DNA of 64,000 bases from JAAGZL01 sp050291725 (GCA_050291725.1 JBNKKH010000031.1:17739-81738), one strand, 5' to 3'; positions 8,675 through 17,413 are shown, numbered from the stretch's first letter. A program made the numbers and translations. The notes: a model not told the origin generated them from the letters alone.

Positions 8675-9763
8675 ATGAGCGCCCCAATTCCGATTGAGTT
8701 TAACCTAGATATGCGGCTAACCCCTCAAAAAGTTGCTGTAGTCCCATTCGACGGCCCAAATGCTGGTTCTGAAACACTTTTCAAGGATATTATGGCCGAT
8801 GAGAATCTACTCTCAGATGTTATGGCTAAGCTAAAACAGGCCTTACCAGAGGAAGTTTACTCCCAGATTGAAGAGATGGTGGAATCCGGCAATGAATTGC
8901 CGTTAGCGGCAATATTTTCCTTAGAATCGCCGCTGTTTAGCCAAGATACAACTATGTTACAGAATGGCTTTGAGTTGGATCTCAGTCAGATCACAGCCTT
9001 TGTGAACTCTGTTAAGAAGATCAGTGAAAACCTACCAAAGCCTAATGGGAGTGCAGTAGATAAGGCATTGGACAGCTTTGGTCGCAACATAAGTGAGGCG
9101 CTTTCCCAGATATCTACCAAGGGCGAAGGGTTAGGAAAACAGATCCAGGAGCTACTAGCAGCTGCGAGGGCAGATATTACAGCTGCTGATCCCTCCAAGC
9201 TGATTATGCCTACCTCATCAGGTGTTGATGGCACGGTTACTCAATCTACCGCTCTTGGTACAGCCATAAGTGGCTTGGCTCAACCGTCTAATATCCAGGC
9301 AAATAGCTTGGTAGCTACACCAGCGCCAATAACCAGCCCAATGGGTGGCGAGTCCTGGAGCCAGGATATGGGTGATCGCATTATGTGGATGGTAGGTAAG
9401 GGGGTGCAGGCTGCATCTATACGTATCAATCCACCCGATCTTGGGCCAATCCAGGTTCAGTTGTCGGTTAAGAATGATCAGGCCAGTGTACAGATGGTGG
9501 TTCAGCATGGAGCGGTAAAAGATGCGTTGGATGCAGCTATGCCGCGACTGCGTGAGATGATGAATGAGAGCAATTTGCAACTAGTGAACGTAGATGTCAG
9601 CCATCGAGACTCCACTGGTCAGAGTAGTAGTTCAGCTATGTTTACCTCGGATCAAAGGGAGCAGTTGGGTCAGTTTCTACAGGATCAGGAGTTGCCAGCT
9701 CAAGTCGAAGAAGAGTTAGTAAAATATTACCTTAGTACATCCCTGATTGACGATTACGCCTAA
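8675..9763 (+). CDS. fliK: Flagellar hook-length control protein FliK-like
   Basis: 362 residues. The N-terminal two thirds is low-similarity, Ser/Leu-rich and disordered-looking. The C-terminal part (about 225-330) holds the Flg_hook domain (PF02120): WMVGKGVQAASIRINPPDLG, then VQLSVKNDQASVQMVVQHG and LREMMNESNLQLVNVDVS. In flagellated bacteria FliK measures hook length and switches the export gate to filament substrates. No other flagellar gene is in the window; its neighbours are a c-di-GMP enzyme and lapA. Either the flagellar regulon is scattered or this is a related hook-length-domain protein. Confidence 0.82.
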   Translation: MSAPIPIEFNLDMRLTPQKVAVVPFDGPNAGSETLFKDIMADENLLSDVMAKLKQALPEEVYSQIEEMVESGNELPLAAIFSLESPLFSQDTTMLQNGFELDLSQITAFVNSVKKISENLPKPNGSAVDKALDSFGRNISEALSQISTKGEGLGKQIQELLAAARADITAADPSKLIMPTSSGVDGTVTQSTALGTAISGLAQPSNIQANSLVATPAPITSPMGGESWSQDMGDRIMWMVGKGVQAASIRINPPDLGPIQVQLSVKNDQASVQMVVQHGAVKDALDAAMPRLREMMNESNLQLVNVDVSHRDSTGQSSSSAMFTSDQREQLGQFLQDQELPAQVEEELVKYYLSTSLIDDYA

Positions 9764-9983
9764 AGGCTCTGTTCTTGTTGTGAGTCATAGGTATCGCTGG
9801 GTCACGTTCACTCTTAAGCTGGATAGTTGATTAGTTAATCGGATCTCAATTCAATGCTTGGGATAAGGTAAATGCAGAGATGCAAGCCTATTATTCCCCC
9901 TATATGCAAAATAACCTCTAGCGGTGCTGGATGCTCTGCTAGTATGATAGCATCTATATAATGGCAATTATGGAGACAGAAGC

Positions 9984-10268
9984 ATGCTCTTGATTAGGCT
10001 GCTGATTTTTTCTGTATTAATAGTGATAGGTGCGGTGTTTGCCCTGAATAATAGCGATACAGTTACTTTTGGTTACTACTTTGGCACTCAAGAGATACCC
10101 CTTTCTCTGTTGTTAATCTTTTCCCTGATAATCGGCGCTGTTATTGGCATGTTGTCGGCAACTGTTAGCATCCTTCGGCTCAAGCGGGAAAACGCAAGCT
10201 TGCGTCGTAAAACCAAGACGGTTACCGAAGAGGTTGAGAATCTTAGGGCCATCCCACTTAAGGAGTGA
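9984..10268 (+). CDS. lapA: Lipopolysaccharide assembly protein A (LapA/DUF1049)
   Basis: 94 residues. Two membrane helices (LIRLLIFSVLIVIGAVFAL and LSLLLIFSLIIGAVIGML) separated by a short periplasmic turn with FGYYFGTQEIPLS, then a basic cytoplasmic coiled tail (RLKRENASLRRKTK). This is the DUF1049/YciS layout. LapA acts with LapB at the inner membrane to control LpxC turnover and lipopolysaccharide synthesis (family knowledge from E. coli). A GGAGACAG ribosome site precedes the ATG, and lapB follows at once. Confidence 0.92.
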   Translation: MLLIRLLIFSVLIVIGAVFALNNSDTVTFGYYFGTQEIPLSLLLIFSLIIGAVIGMLSATVSILRLKRENASLRRKTKTVTEEVENLRAIPLKE

Positions 10269-10276
10269 TTTTCTCC

Positions 10277-11434
10277 ATGATGGAGCTAGTGGTTTTGCTG
10301 TTACCGGTAGCTGCGCTCTCTGGCTGGTTTGCCGCAAAGCGCAGTCATGCTAAGGGTAAGCAACCATACAGCAATCACAATACTGACTACTTCAAAGGAC
10401 TCAATTTTCTTCTGAATGAACAGCCAGATAAGGCGATTGATGTTTTCATTCAGATGCTTGAGGTGGATAGCGATACCGTTGAGACTCACCTAGCTCTGGG
10501 TAATCTGTTTCGCCGCCGAGGAGAGGTGGATCGAGCAATCAGGGTACACCAAAACCTGATTGCAAGGCCTACCCTGAAGCCAGAGCTCCGTTCCCAAGCT
10601 TTACTGGAGTTGGGTCAGGACTATATGCGTGCAGGTCTGTATGATCGGGCAGAAAGCCTGTTCCATGAGCTTACTGAATCCAATGTACACCAAGAACAGG
10701 CCTTGTCCAGCCTACTGTTTATCTATGAGAAAGAAAAAGAGTGGGATAGCTCTTTGCAGACTGCTGCCAAACTGGAATCGGTAACTGGTAAACAGCTGAA
10801 TAACCAAAGAGCACACTACTATTGTGAGTTGGCAGATGAGGCTAGAATATCTGGAGATATAAAACTTGCAGGTGTGTATCTGAAAAAAGCCCAGGGATGT
10901 AATAAGGATTCGATAAGGGCGGCCATACTTTTAGGAGAGGTGGAGCAGCTAAAGGGCAATTATAAAACCGCTTTAAAAGTGTTTAACAAAGTCGCACAGA
11001 ATAATCCTGTATATCTATCGATAGTGCTTCCTTCGTTGCGTGATTGCTATGAAGCTATGGGCACACAAGCTGACCTTAGGTCTTTTTTGCAAGAGTTTAT
11101 TGCTACCAATGGTGGATTAGCTGGAGCGGTGACCTTAAGCCAGATAATCAGTGATGAGGATGGAGTGGAAGCAGCAGCGAAGTTCCTTTTAGAACATTTA
11201 AAGCAATATCCAAGCCTAGATGGTATGCGCCAGTTGATTTCACTAGAATCTAAAGAGCAGACAATAACAAAGACAGATATTTTGCAAATATTAAATGCAC
11301 TGTTAGATAAGATGGTAGAAGATAACTCTGGATACAAATGTACAACCTGCGGATTTAGTGCAAAAACTATGCACTGGTTATGTCCAAGTTGCAACAGTTG
11401 GAGCAGCATACATCCAGAGCAAAATTTAGTATAG
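10277..11434 (+). CDS. lapB: Lipopolysaccharide assembly protein B (TPR and rubredoxin-like)
   Basis: 385 residues from ATG 10277; an upstream GTG at 10265 overlaps lapA by 4 bases, but the E. coli protein starts at the equivalent of MELVVLLLPVAALSG, and AAGGAG (10259-10264) is spaced for the ATG. An N-terminal membrane anchor is followed by about nine TPR repeats (KGLNFLLNEQPDKAIDVFIQ begins the first) and a C-terminal rubredoxin-type knuckle with CTTC (about 359) and CPSC (about 373). It recruits FtsH to LpxC and organises lipopolysaccharide assembly. The lapA-lapB pair followed by pyrF is the conserved order. Confidence 0.95.
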   Translation: MMELVVLLLPVAALSGWFAAKRSHAKGKQPYSNHNTDYFKGLNFLLNEQPDKAIDVFIQMLEVDSDTVETHLALGNLFRRRGEVDRAIRVHQNLIARPTLKPELRSQALLELGQDYMRAGLYDRAESLFHELTESNVHQEQALSSLLFIYEKEKEWDSSLQTAAKLESVTGKQLNNQRAHYYCELADEARISGDIKLAGVYLKKAQGCNKDSIRAAILLGEVEQLKGNYKTALKVFNKVAQNNPVYLSIVLPSLRDCYEAMGTQADLRSFLQEFIATNGGLAGAVTLSQIISDEDGVEAAAKFLLEHLKQYPSLDGMRQLISLESKEQTITKTDILQILNALLDKMVEDNSGYKCTTCGFSAKTMHWLCPSCNSWSSIHPEQNLV

Positions 11435-11460
11435 AAATTATAGAAGAGAGGAAAGTTGCA

Positions 11461-12171
11461 GTGACACTAGAAAACCCTGGACCGCGGATTATTGTGGCAT
11501 TAGATTATGCTGATATTGGTGCAGCGCTAGAGCTGGTTTCGGGCCTTAATCCAAATATGTGCCGTTTGAAGGTTGGCAAAGAGATGTTTACTAGATTTGG
11601 CCCACAATTCGTGGAACGGTTGGTTGCTCAGGGCTTTGATGTATTCCTGGATCTTAAATTTCACGATATTCCAAATACTGTAGCAGCAGCATGTGCGGCT
11701 GTGGCTGATCTCGGAGTATGGATGACCAATGTTCACGCCTCTGGTGGTCGGAAGATGATGGAGGCCGCCAAGAATAGGTTGCAGCAGATGCAAAATTCAC
11801 CGCTATTGGTTGCAGTTACCATACTCACCAGCCTTGGTCAGCAAGACATCGCAGAGGTTGGCTATCCTGGTACCCCAGCGAGCAATGTAATAAGACTAGC
11901 GCAACTGGCAGATGCTTCAGGAATGGATGGAATAGTCTGTTCACCTCTAGAGGCAAAAGAGGTTAGGCCATTAGTCAGTGATGAGTTTTGTTTGGTAACT
12001 CCAGGGGTAAGACCTGCGTCAGCAGGAGAGGACGATCAGACTAGGGTTATGACACCTAAAGACGCCTTAAGCGCAGGTTCTGATTATCTTGTGATAGGTA
12101 GGCCAATTACCCAAGCGGATGATCCAATGCTGGCGCTGCAGAATATCCAATCTGAGATAGATTCTGCATAG
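11461..12171 (+). CDS. pyrF: Orotidine 5'-phosphate decarboxylase
   Basis: 236 residues using GTG 11461, preceded by GAGAGGA with 8-base spacing; an open frame extends upstream into lapB, but homologues start here. It has the binding strand IIVALDYADI, the catalytic FLDLKFHDIPNTV (Lys and Asp of the active tetrad), and the phosphate loop LVTPGVRP with VIGRPI near the C-terminus. It decarboxylates OMP to UMP, the last step of pyrimidine synthesis. It lies 26 bases after lapB, probably the same transcript. Confidence 0.97.
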   Translation: MTLENPGPRIIVALDYADIGAALELVSGLNPNMCRLKVGKEMFTRFGPQFVERLVAQGFDVFLDLKFHDIPNTVAAACAAVADLGVWMTNVHASGGRKMMEAAKNRLQQMQNSPLLVAVTILTSLGQQDIAEVGYPGTPASNVIRLAQLADASGMDGIVCSPLEAKEVRPLVSDEFCLVTPGVRPASAGEDDQTRVMTPKDALSAGSDYLVIGRPITQADDPMLALQNIQSEIDSA

Positions 12172-12211
12172 GTCTTGCTTTGATACCAGGCGTGGTAAAT
12201 AATGGTAGTTA

Positions 12212-12241
12212 GATAACAACAGCCAACTAAATGTTGTTATC
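12212..12241. terminator. Perfect hairpin after pyrF
   Basis: GATAACAACA (12212-12221) pairs exactly with TGTTGTTATC (12232-12241) across a 10-base loop. It is AT-rich and lacks a U-run, so termination is uncertain. It may be rho-assisted or protect the pyrF 3' end. Confidence 0.45.
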
Positions 12242-12297
12242 CAACTAGTTGTCACCGGGATTGGTGGCTTAGATAAACATTTCATGGAGGATTTGTT

Positions 12298-12960
12298 ATG
12301 AATTCCGTTCGGTTATTTGTTCTTGTTGTCTCGGTTTCTTTTTTTACCCAAGTTTCAGCTACCTCTATAGCACCTGGCGATTTAATTATCACAGAGGTTA
12401 TGGCTAACCCTGGCGCTGTATCTGATGTGGATGGAGAGTGGTTTGAGCTGCATAATCTTACTGGGAACATCATTGATATAAATGGATTAACTCTATCTGA
12501 TGATGGTTCAAATCTACATGTGATAGATAACGGTGGTTCTCTGATTATTGATCCGTTTGGATATCTTGTCTTGGGGCGAAATGGAGTTTCAGCAGTAAAC
12601 GGTGGCTATACAGCAGACTATGTATATGACAATTTTGTGCTGGCCAATGGCGAAGATGAGATAATTATTTCCAATTCTGGAACCGAAATAGTCAGACTTG
12701 AATATGCTGCAGGGTTTGCAGTGGATGGTAAAAGCCAAGAGTTATCGGGCGCGGTGGATTTTCCACTTACTGGTTCAGATTATGTATCGAGCATCTCTGT
12801 GTATGGAGTAGGTGACTTCGGTACCCCCGGACAGGCTGGAGACTCTAGCTGGATAGTTGCCACTCAGCCGGTTCCGCTACCAGCAGCACTATGGCTATTT
12901 AGTTCAGCTACTATAGGCCTAATGGGGCTAACAAAAAAAAGGCCTGTTAAGCAGGCCTGA
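12298..12960 (+). CDS. Lamin-tail-domain surface protein with VPLPA-CTERM sorting signal
   Basis: 220 residues. Signal peptide (LFVLVVSVSFFTQVSA), then a lamin-tail-like beta domain (LIITEVMANPG, GEWFELHNLTGNIIDINGL, LVLGRNG, EIIISNSGTEIV) found in many exported bacterial proteins. The C-terminus is a textbook VPLPA-CTERM tripartite sorting signal: PVPLPAALWLF, a hydrophobic stretch, then KKRPVK. Such proteins are cut and anchored by an exosortase-type system encoded elsewhere (family knowledge). GGAGG at 12285-12289 precedes the ATG. Its last codons double as the terminator of the opposing gene. Confidence 0.85.
   Translation: MNSVRLFVLVVSVSFFTQVSATSIAPGDLIITEVMANPGAVSDVDGEWFELHNLTGNIIDINGLTLSDDGSNLHVIDNGGSLIIDPFGYLVLGRNGVSAVNGGYTADYVYDNFVLANGEDEIIISNSGTEIVRLEYAAGFAVDGKSQELSGAVDFPLTGSDYVSSISVYGVGDFGTPGQAGDSSWIVATQPVPLPAALWLFSSATIGLMGLTKKRPVKQA
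12933..12958 (-). terminator. Terminator of the minus-strand BA14K-like gene, inside the opposing CDS
   Basis: On the minus strand AGGCCTG (12952-12958) pairs with CAGGCCT (12940-12946) across a 5-base loop and is followed by eight T residues. It thus terminates the gene at 12985-13374. On the plus strand the same bases encode the basic KKRPVKQA tail of the VPLPA-CTERM protein. Confidence 0.8.
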
Positions 12961-12984
12961 ATAACAGCTATTAGCATTGGTAGA

Positions 12985-13374
12985 TCAATAATAGGGCGAA
13001 ATACATTGACGCCGCGGGCCACGGTATGGCTGAAAGGTGTTATCGTAATCGCGATATGAGCGATATCTGTTGTAACACCAGTTCACATGGGCACTATTAT
13101 TGTAGTTTCTTCGATAGCTTCTCTGATAGTTGTTCTGCCTCTGGTTTTGGTTGTATAGCATTGTGCCGAGAACTATGGCGCCAAGGGCGATAGCCGTATT
13201 TCTTCTGCCCTTGCGCCCAACTTTTACAAATGCACCATCATAGTACTGGCTATCTTGGTGAGCTAATTGCCTGTCCCCGTATTCATGATGGTTCGCATTG
13301 GCTGCAGTAGATGTAATGCCTAAAACCAGTAGTGCAGATACCGCTCCAACATAAAGTGATTTTAATCTGCTCAT
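12985..13374 (-). CDS. BA14K-like exported small protein
   Basis: 129 residues. A signal peptide (LYVGAVSALLVLGITSTAANA) is followed by an Asn/Arg/Tyr-rich region, a glycine/alanine helix (TAIALGAIVLGTMLY) and a C-terminal BA14K-type motif: HVNWCYNRYRSYRDYDNTF, then GPRRQC. The two cysteines probably form a disulfide. BA14K proteins were described as lectin-like antigens in Brucella; the function here is unknown. GGAGAG lies 5 bases before the ATG. It converges with the VPLPA-CTERM gene. Confidence 0.75.
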   Translation of the reverse strand: MSRLKSLYVGAVSALLVLGITSTAANANHHEYGDRQLAHQDSQYYDGAFVKVGRKGRRNTAIALGAIVLGTMLYNQNQRQNNYQRSYRRNYNNSAHVNWCYNRYRSYRDYDNTFQPYRGPRRQCISPYY

Positions 13375-13544
13375 TGAACTCTCCTAACTCGTAATTAGTG
13401 TGGTCAAAGCATGTGTTATAAGTGTAGAACAGTTGCTGGTTTTTCGCCTGTAGAAGTTTGGATGAACTTAATAAATATTTTGATAAAAATGTCATAACAT
13501 ATTGATATATTATGTTATTAGTGGTGTTGTTGGGTGTGGGGTAT

Positions 13545-14027
13545 TTAGCTATTCTTGAGTATGCGTTGTTTATCCCGCTGCCAGTCACGATCTTTATCCG
13601 TTGCGCGCTTGTCATGCAGTTTTTTACCCTTGGCCAATCCTATCTCAAGTTTTGCCATACCTTTTTTCCAATACATGGCTAGGGGCACTAGGGTGAAGCC
13701 ACGGCGTTCTACCAATCCAATAAGCTTATCCAGTTCTCTGCGGTGCATTAGCAGCTTGCGAGTGCGTACCGGATCTGGGTGTGTATGCTTTGATGCCGTT
13801 GGCAGGGCGGTGACATGGGCCCCAAACAGGAAGGCCTCTCCATCTTTGATCGTGACATAGCTCTCTTTTAGCTGCAGCCTGCCTTCACGCAGGCTTTTTA
13901 CCTCCCACCCTTGCAGGGCTATGCCTGCCTCATAGCGTTCCTCTATGAAATATTCATGTTTGGCTTTTTTGTTCAGGGCGATGGTGCTGCCGCCTTGATT
14001 AGCCTTTTTTTTAGATTTCTTTGCCAT
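13545..14027 (-). CDS. smpB: SsrA-binding protein SmpB
   Basis: 160 residues from the ATG at 14025-14027 (MAKKSKKK); another in-frame ATG lies 3 codons earlier at 14034-14036, and neither has a clear Shine-Dalgarno. The beta-barrel motifs TIALNKKAKHEYFIEERYEA, GIALQGWEVKSLR and YWKKGMAKLEIGLAKGKK are unmistakable, with a basic tail (KRATDKDRDWQRDKQR) that enters the decoding centre. It binds tmRNA and rescues stalled ribosomes. No ssrA gene is visible nearby. Beyond it, in the opposite direction, lie ratA and rnfH, normal company for smpB, but here a symporter gene intervenes. Confidence 0.97.
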   Translation of the reverse strand: MAKKSKKKANQGGSTIALNKKAKHEYFIEERYEAGIALQGWEVKSLREGRLQLKESYVTIKDGEAFLFGAHVTALPTASKHTHPDPVRTRKLLMHRRELDKLIGLVERRGFTLVPLAMYWKKGMAKLEIGLAKGKKLHDKRATDKDRDWQRDKQRILKNS

Positions 14028-14152
14028 GGCGGGCATTTTACGATCTTTTGTCCCATAAGCCAGTATATAGGCCTAAAAAACTTCCAACCTTGTCCTGAGC
14101 AGGATTTTAATTGAGAATACAGGTCGATTCGGATCATGGGGAATAATAAAAT

Positions 14153-15562
14153 ATGAGCGAACACGGCTCCATTCACGGTCAGTGGTCAAATCGCTTGATG
14201 TTCATTCTAGCGGCTACAGGCTCAGCGGTAGGTTTGGGTAATATATGGAAATTTCCCTATATCACTGGTGAGAACGGTGGCGGTGCCTTTGTTGCGATCT
14301 ATCTGGCCTGCATCATCATTGTGGGTGTTCCCATAATGATGGCTGAAGTGATGCTCGGACGCAGAGGGCGTCAAAGTCCAATTAATACCATGCGTACCCT
14401 GGCAATGGCAGAAAATGCCAATAAGAGATGGGTATTGCTGGGCTGGGGAGGGGTGCTAGCCGGGTTTCTGATTCTCTCATATTATAGCGTTATTGCAGGT
14501 TGGGCCTTATCGTATGTAGTTCGTACAGCAGCAGGTATTTTTACTGGTGCTACTGCTGATGGCGTGCAGAGTATATTCAACGGACTGGTCGGTGATCCTG
14601 AGCGTCTCCTAGCTTGGCATACCCTGTTTATGGTTATGTGCATGGTAGTAGTGGCTAGGGGAGTACGGCACGGATTGGAGAAGGCTGTGCGTATCCTGAT
14701 GCCAGCTCTGTTTGTCCTGCTGCTGGTTCTGCTTGGCTATGCCTATAACACCGATGCTTTTCAGCAGGGGCTGGATTTTCTATTTACGCCTGATTTCAGC
14801 AAGTTGTTTTACGAGTGTAAGCTTCTGGATGGTGTGGAGAGCTGCTCCCTAAATGGAGGGCCAATGCTTACAGCAATGGGGCACGCCTTCTTCACCCTCA
14901 GTCTGGGCATGGGCGCAATAATGGTATACGGCTCATATATGCCGCAGCAAAGCTCTATAGCTGGTTCGGTATTGATGATTGCACTGCTGGATACTCTTGT
15001 TGCTCTCCTTGCAGGTATGGCTATCTTCCCTATTGTTTTTGCCAATGGATTGGAACCTGGGGCTGGACCTGGTCTTATCTTTCAGACTCTGCCCATAGCC
15101 TTTGGCGCAATGCCCGGAGGTACTATTTTTGGCACTATATTTTTTATTTTGCTGGTGTTTGCCGCCTGGACCTCTGGTATATCCCTGATTGAGCCCGCTG
15201 TGGCATGGTTGGTGGAAAATAGAGAAATGAGTAGAATTCGGGCCTCAATTTGGGTTGGCTTGTCAGTCTGGCTGTTAGGCTTGGGTACCGTATTCTCATT
15301 TAATATTTGGTCTGGAGAGAGCTTTCAGCTATTTGGGAAAACCTTCTTTGACCTGTTGGACTATTTGACTGCCAATATCATGCTACCTCTAGGAGGGTTG
15401 CTTATAGCTATCTTCGCTGGTAGGAGCTTGAGTAGAGATTCATCTGTAGACGAGTTTAATATGGGAGATGGTTTTTTCTATAAGCTATGGAGGGTGCTAA
15501 TCAGGTATATTACCCCTGTGGCGGTGGTTATAGTATTTTTGCATGCAATTGGAGTAGTTTGA
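14153..15562 (+). CDS. Sodium-dependent transporter of the NSS (SNF) family
   Basis: 469 residues with 11-12 predicted membrane helices. The family signature GSAVGLGNIWKFPYITGENGG in helix 1 forms the sodium site, and the unwound helix 6 region is SLGMGAIMVYGSY. NSS proteins co-transport amino acids or amines with sodium (family knowledge); the substrate cannot be read here. Its stop is directly followed by the TTG start of ratA, so the two are co-transcribed and translationally linked. The gene is inserted between smpB and ratA, which are usually neighbours. Confidence 0.93.
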   Translation: MSEHGSIHGQWSNRLMFILAATGSAVGLGNIWKFPYITGENGGGAFVAIYLACIIIVGVPIMMAEVMLGRRGRQSPINTMRTLAMAENANKRWVLLGWGGVLAGFLILSYYSVIAGWALSYVVRTAAGIFTGATADGVQSIFNGLVGDPERLLAWHTLFMVMCMVVVARGVRHGLEKAVRILMPALFVLLLVLLGYAYNTDAFQQGLDFLFTPDFSKLFYECKLLDGVESCSLNGGPMLTAMGHAFFTLSLGMGAIMVYGSYMPQQSSIAGSVLMIALLDTLVALLAGMAIFPIVFANGLEPGAGPGLIFQTLPIAFGAMPGGTIFGTIFFILLVFAAWTSGISLIEPAVAWLVENREMSRIRASIWVGLSVWLLGLGTVFSFNIWSGESFQLFGKTFFDLLDYLTANIMLPLGGLLIAIFAGRSLSRDSSVDEFNMGDGFFYKLWRVLIRYITPVAVVIVFLHAIGVV

Positions 15563-16009
15563 TTGGCTGTTGTTAGGAAATCTGCATTGGTGATGTATTC
15601 TGCTAGGCAGATGTTTGATTTGGTGGACGGCGTAGAATCCTATCCTGAGTTTCTCCCATGGTGCAGTACCACCACTATTATATCGCGTACTGAAGATCAG
15701 GTATGTGCGGAGCTGGAAGTGTCCAGAATAGGCATTAGCCAGAAGTTCTCCACCTGTAACAAGATGGTTCCAGGTGAATATATGGATATTGAGTTGGTAG
15801 AGGGGCCATTTAAACATCTTAGAGGGCGTTGGGACTTTACTGCATTGCGAGAAGATGCCAGTAAGGTGGAACTTGAGCTGGATTTTGATTTTTCGGGTAA
15901 AATGATTAATGCCGCCTTTGGGACGGTATTTCGCCAGGTTGCAGATACTTTAGTGGATGCATTCTGTAAAAGAGCTGAAGAGGTATACGGTAGTGAAAGA
16001 ACAGATTGA
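15563..16009 (+). CDS. ratA: RatA/PasT ribosome-associated START-like protein
   Basis: 148 residues with TTG start at 15563, supported by GGAG (15551-15554) 8 bases upstream and no spacing from the previous stop. The START/polyketide-cyclase fold reads MFDLVDGVESYPEFLPWC, ELEVSRIGISQKFST, and LVEGPFKHLRGRWDF. Homologues are described both as a toxin blocking 50S-30S association (RatA) and as CoQ10-binding proteins. It overlaps rnfH at its 3' end, the conserved ratA-rnfH pair. Confidence 0.92.
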   Translation: MAVVRKSALVMYSARQMFDLVDGVESYPEFLPWCSTTTIISRTEDQVCAELEVSRIGISQKFSTCNKMVPGEYMDIELVEGPFKHLRGRWDFTALREDASKVELELDFDFSGKMINAAFGTVFRQVADTLVDAFCKRAEEVYGSERTD

Positions 16010-16310
16010 AGTTGAAGTGGCGTACGCTACTCCGCAAGAGCAGATGATTGTAAAGATCGCGGGCGAGAAGGGGATGGATATTAAGTCTGCCATCGCGCAA
16101 TCTAAGATTAGTGATAAATTCCCAGAGATTGATACGGAAAATGCCAAAGTTGGAATTTATGGCAAGATGGTCAAATTGGATCACGTTCTCTGTACTGGGG
16201 ATAGGGTTGAGATATACCGCGAGTTGATTGCTGATCCCAAGGCAGCGCGCAAGAAAAAAGCGGCAGCAAAAAAAGAGGATAAATCTGAAGGCGCAGCTAA
16301 GGCTGAGTAG
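15993..16310 (+). CDS. rnfH: RnfH family protein (UPF0125)
   Basis: 105 residues from GTG 15993; the longer open frame upstream lies inside ratA, and homologues start at the equivalent of EVEVAYATPQEQ. AGAGG at 15979-15983 precedes it. The ubiquitin-like core has GMDIKSAIAQSKI, KVGIYGKMVKLDHVL and GDRVEIYRELIADPK, followed by a Lys/Ala-rich tail. Its biochemical role is not settled; it pairs with RatA as a toxin-antitoxin-like module in genomes. It overlaps ratA by 17 bases. Confidence 0.9.
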   Translation: MKEQIEVEVAYATPQEQMIVKIAGEKGMDIKSAIAQSKISDKFPEIDTENAKVGIYGKMVKLDHVLCTGDRVEIYRELIADPKAARKKKAAAKKEDKSEGAAKAE

Positions 16311-16330
16311 TTTCTAGATCTATTGTGTAG

Positions 16331-16363
16331 AACAGAGCCGGCCCCGTAGCGGCCGGCTCTGTT
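16331..16363. terminator. Bidirectional hairpin between rnfH and the epimerase gene
   Basis: A perfect 13-bp GC-rich stem (16331-16343 with 16351-16363) with a 7-base loop lies between two convergent genes. No long U-run follows on either side, but the stem strength and position suit a shared terminator. Confidence 0.7.
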
Positions 16364-16374
16364 ACTAATCTAGC

Positions 16375-17382
16375 TTATACCCGATAGTACTCTCTATACC
16401 ATTTTACGAAGTTGGCAATACCTTCCTCGACGCTGGTTTCAGGCATATAGCCTGTATCTTCTACCAGTGCTTCAACATTTGCATAGGTATCAGGTACATC
16501 CCCTGGCTGGAGTGGCAGCAGATTCTGTTCAGCCTTTTTGCCTAAACACTCTTCCAGAACCGCTATGTAGTGCTTTAGCTCAACTGGGTTGTTATTGCCG
16601 ATGTTGTAGAGGCGGTAAGGGGCTAAACTGGAGGCAGAGTCAGGTTTATCTCCACTCCAGTCCGAATTCGGTTCTGCAACTCTGTCCAAAGTACGGATTA
16701 CACCTTCCACAATATCGTCGATATATGTGAAGTCGCGGCGGTGGTTTCCATAGTTAAAGACATTTATTGGTTCCCCAGCTAGGATGCTCTTGGTGAACAG
16801 AAATAGCGCCATATCAGGGCGGCCCCAGGGGCCATACACAGTAAAGAAACGTAGACCAGTTGCTGGAAGCTGATACAGGTGGCTATAGGTGTGGGCCATG
16901 AGCTCGTTGGCCTTCTTGCTGGCAGCATATAGGCTCAATGGATGGTCAACATTGTCATGTACAGAGAACGGCATATTGGTATTGGCGCCGTATACGGAGC
17001 TGCTGGAGGCGTAAACCAAATGTTCCACCTCGTTATGTCTGCACCCCTCTAGAATATTGCCAAAACCTACCAGATTGGTGTCGATGTAGCTCTGTGGGTT
17101 TTCTATGGAGTATCTAACTCCAGCCTGGGCCGCTAGGTTTACTACACGATTTGGTTTGTATTTGGCAAAGGCGTCAGCTACTGCCTGTCGGTCTTCCAGG
17201 TTGATGCGTAGATCGGTATATCCTGGGTGATCAACTGTGCGGGCTAGACGTGCCTTTTTTAGATTTACATCGTAATAGTCATTTAGACAGTCCAGGCCTA
17301 TAACTTCATCTCCACGTTCAAGCAGACGTAGAGAGAGTGCAGAGCCTATGAAGCCGGCGCTTCCAGTAACTAAAACCTTCAT
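16375..17382 (-). CDS. UDP-glucuronate 4-epimerase-like NAD-dependent epimerase
   Basis: 335 residues from the ATG at 17380-17382 (MKVLVTGSAGFIG); an upstream in-frame start would add 15 residues without family support. Rossmann motif GSAGFIG, then LDCLNDYYDVNLKKARL typical of glucuronate epimerases, catalytic SSSSVYG and YAASK (Tyr/Lys). Extended short-chain dehydrogenase fold. It interconverts UDP-glucuronate and UDP-galacturonate, or the N-acetyl forms. It lies just downstream of the dehydrogenase gene, so together they would make UDP-uronic acids for capsule or O-antigen. Exact sugar is uncertain. Confidence 0.88.
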   Translation of the reverse strand: MKVLVTGSAGFIGSALSLRLLERGDEVIGLDCLNDYYDVNLKKARLARTVDHPGYTDLRINLEDRQAVADAFAKYKPNRVVNLAAQAGVRYSIENPQSYIDTNLVGFGNILEGCRHNEVEHLVYASSSSVYGANTNMPFSVHDNVDHPLSLYAASKKANELMAHTYSHLYQLPATGLRFFTVYGPWGRPDMALFLFTKSILAGEPINVFNYGNHRRDFTYIDDIVEGVIRTLDRVAEPNSDWSGDKPDSASSLAPYRLYNIGNNNPVELKHYIAVLEECLGKKAEQNLLPLQPGDVPDTYANVEALVEDTGYMPETSVEEGIANFVKWYREYYRV

Positions 17383-17413
17383 ACTTATTTTTTTCTCCGA
17401 TTTAGATTGTGTC

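Noticed and set aside
13375..13544. ssrA (tmRNA) near smpB
   Set aside because: Looked for a tRNA-Ala-like end and tag sequence; none is visible in the gap.
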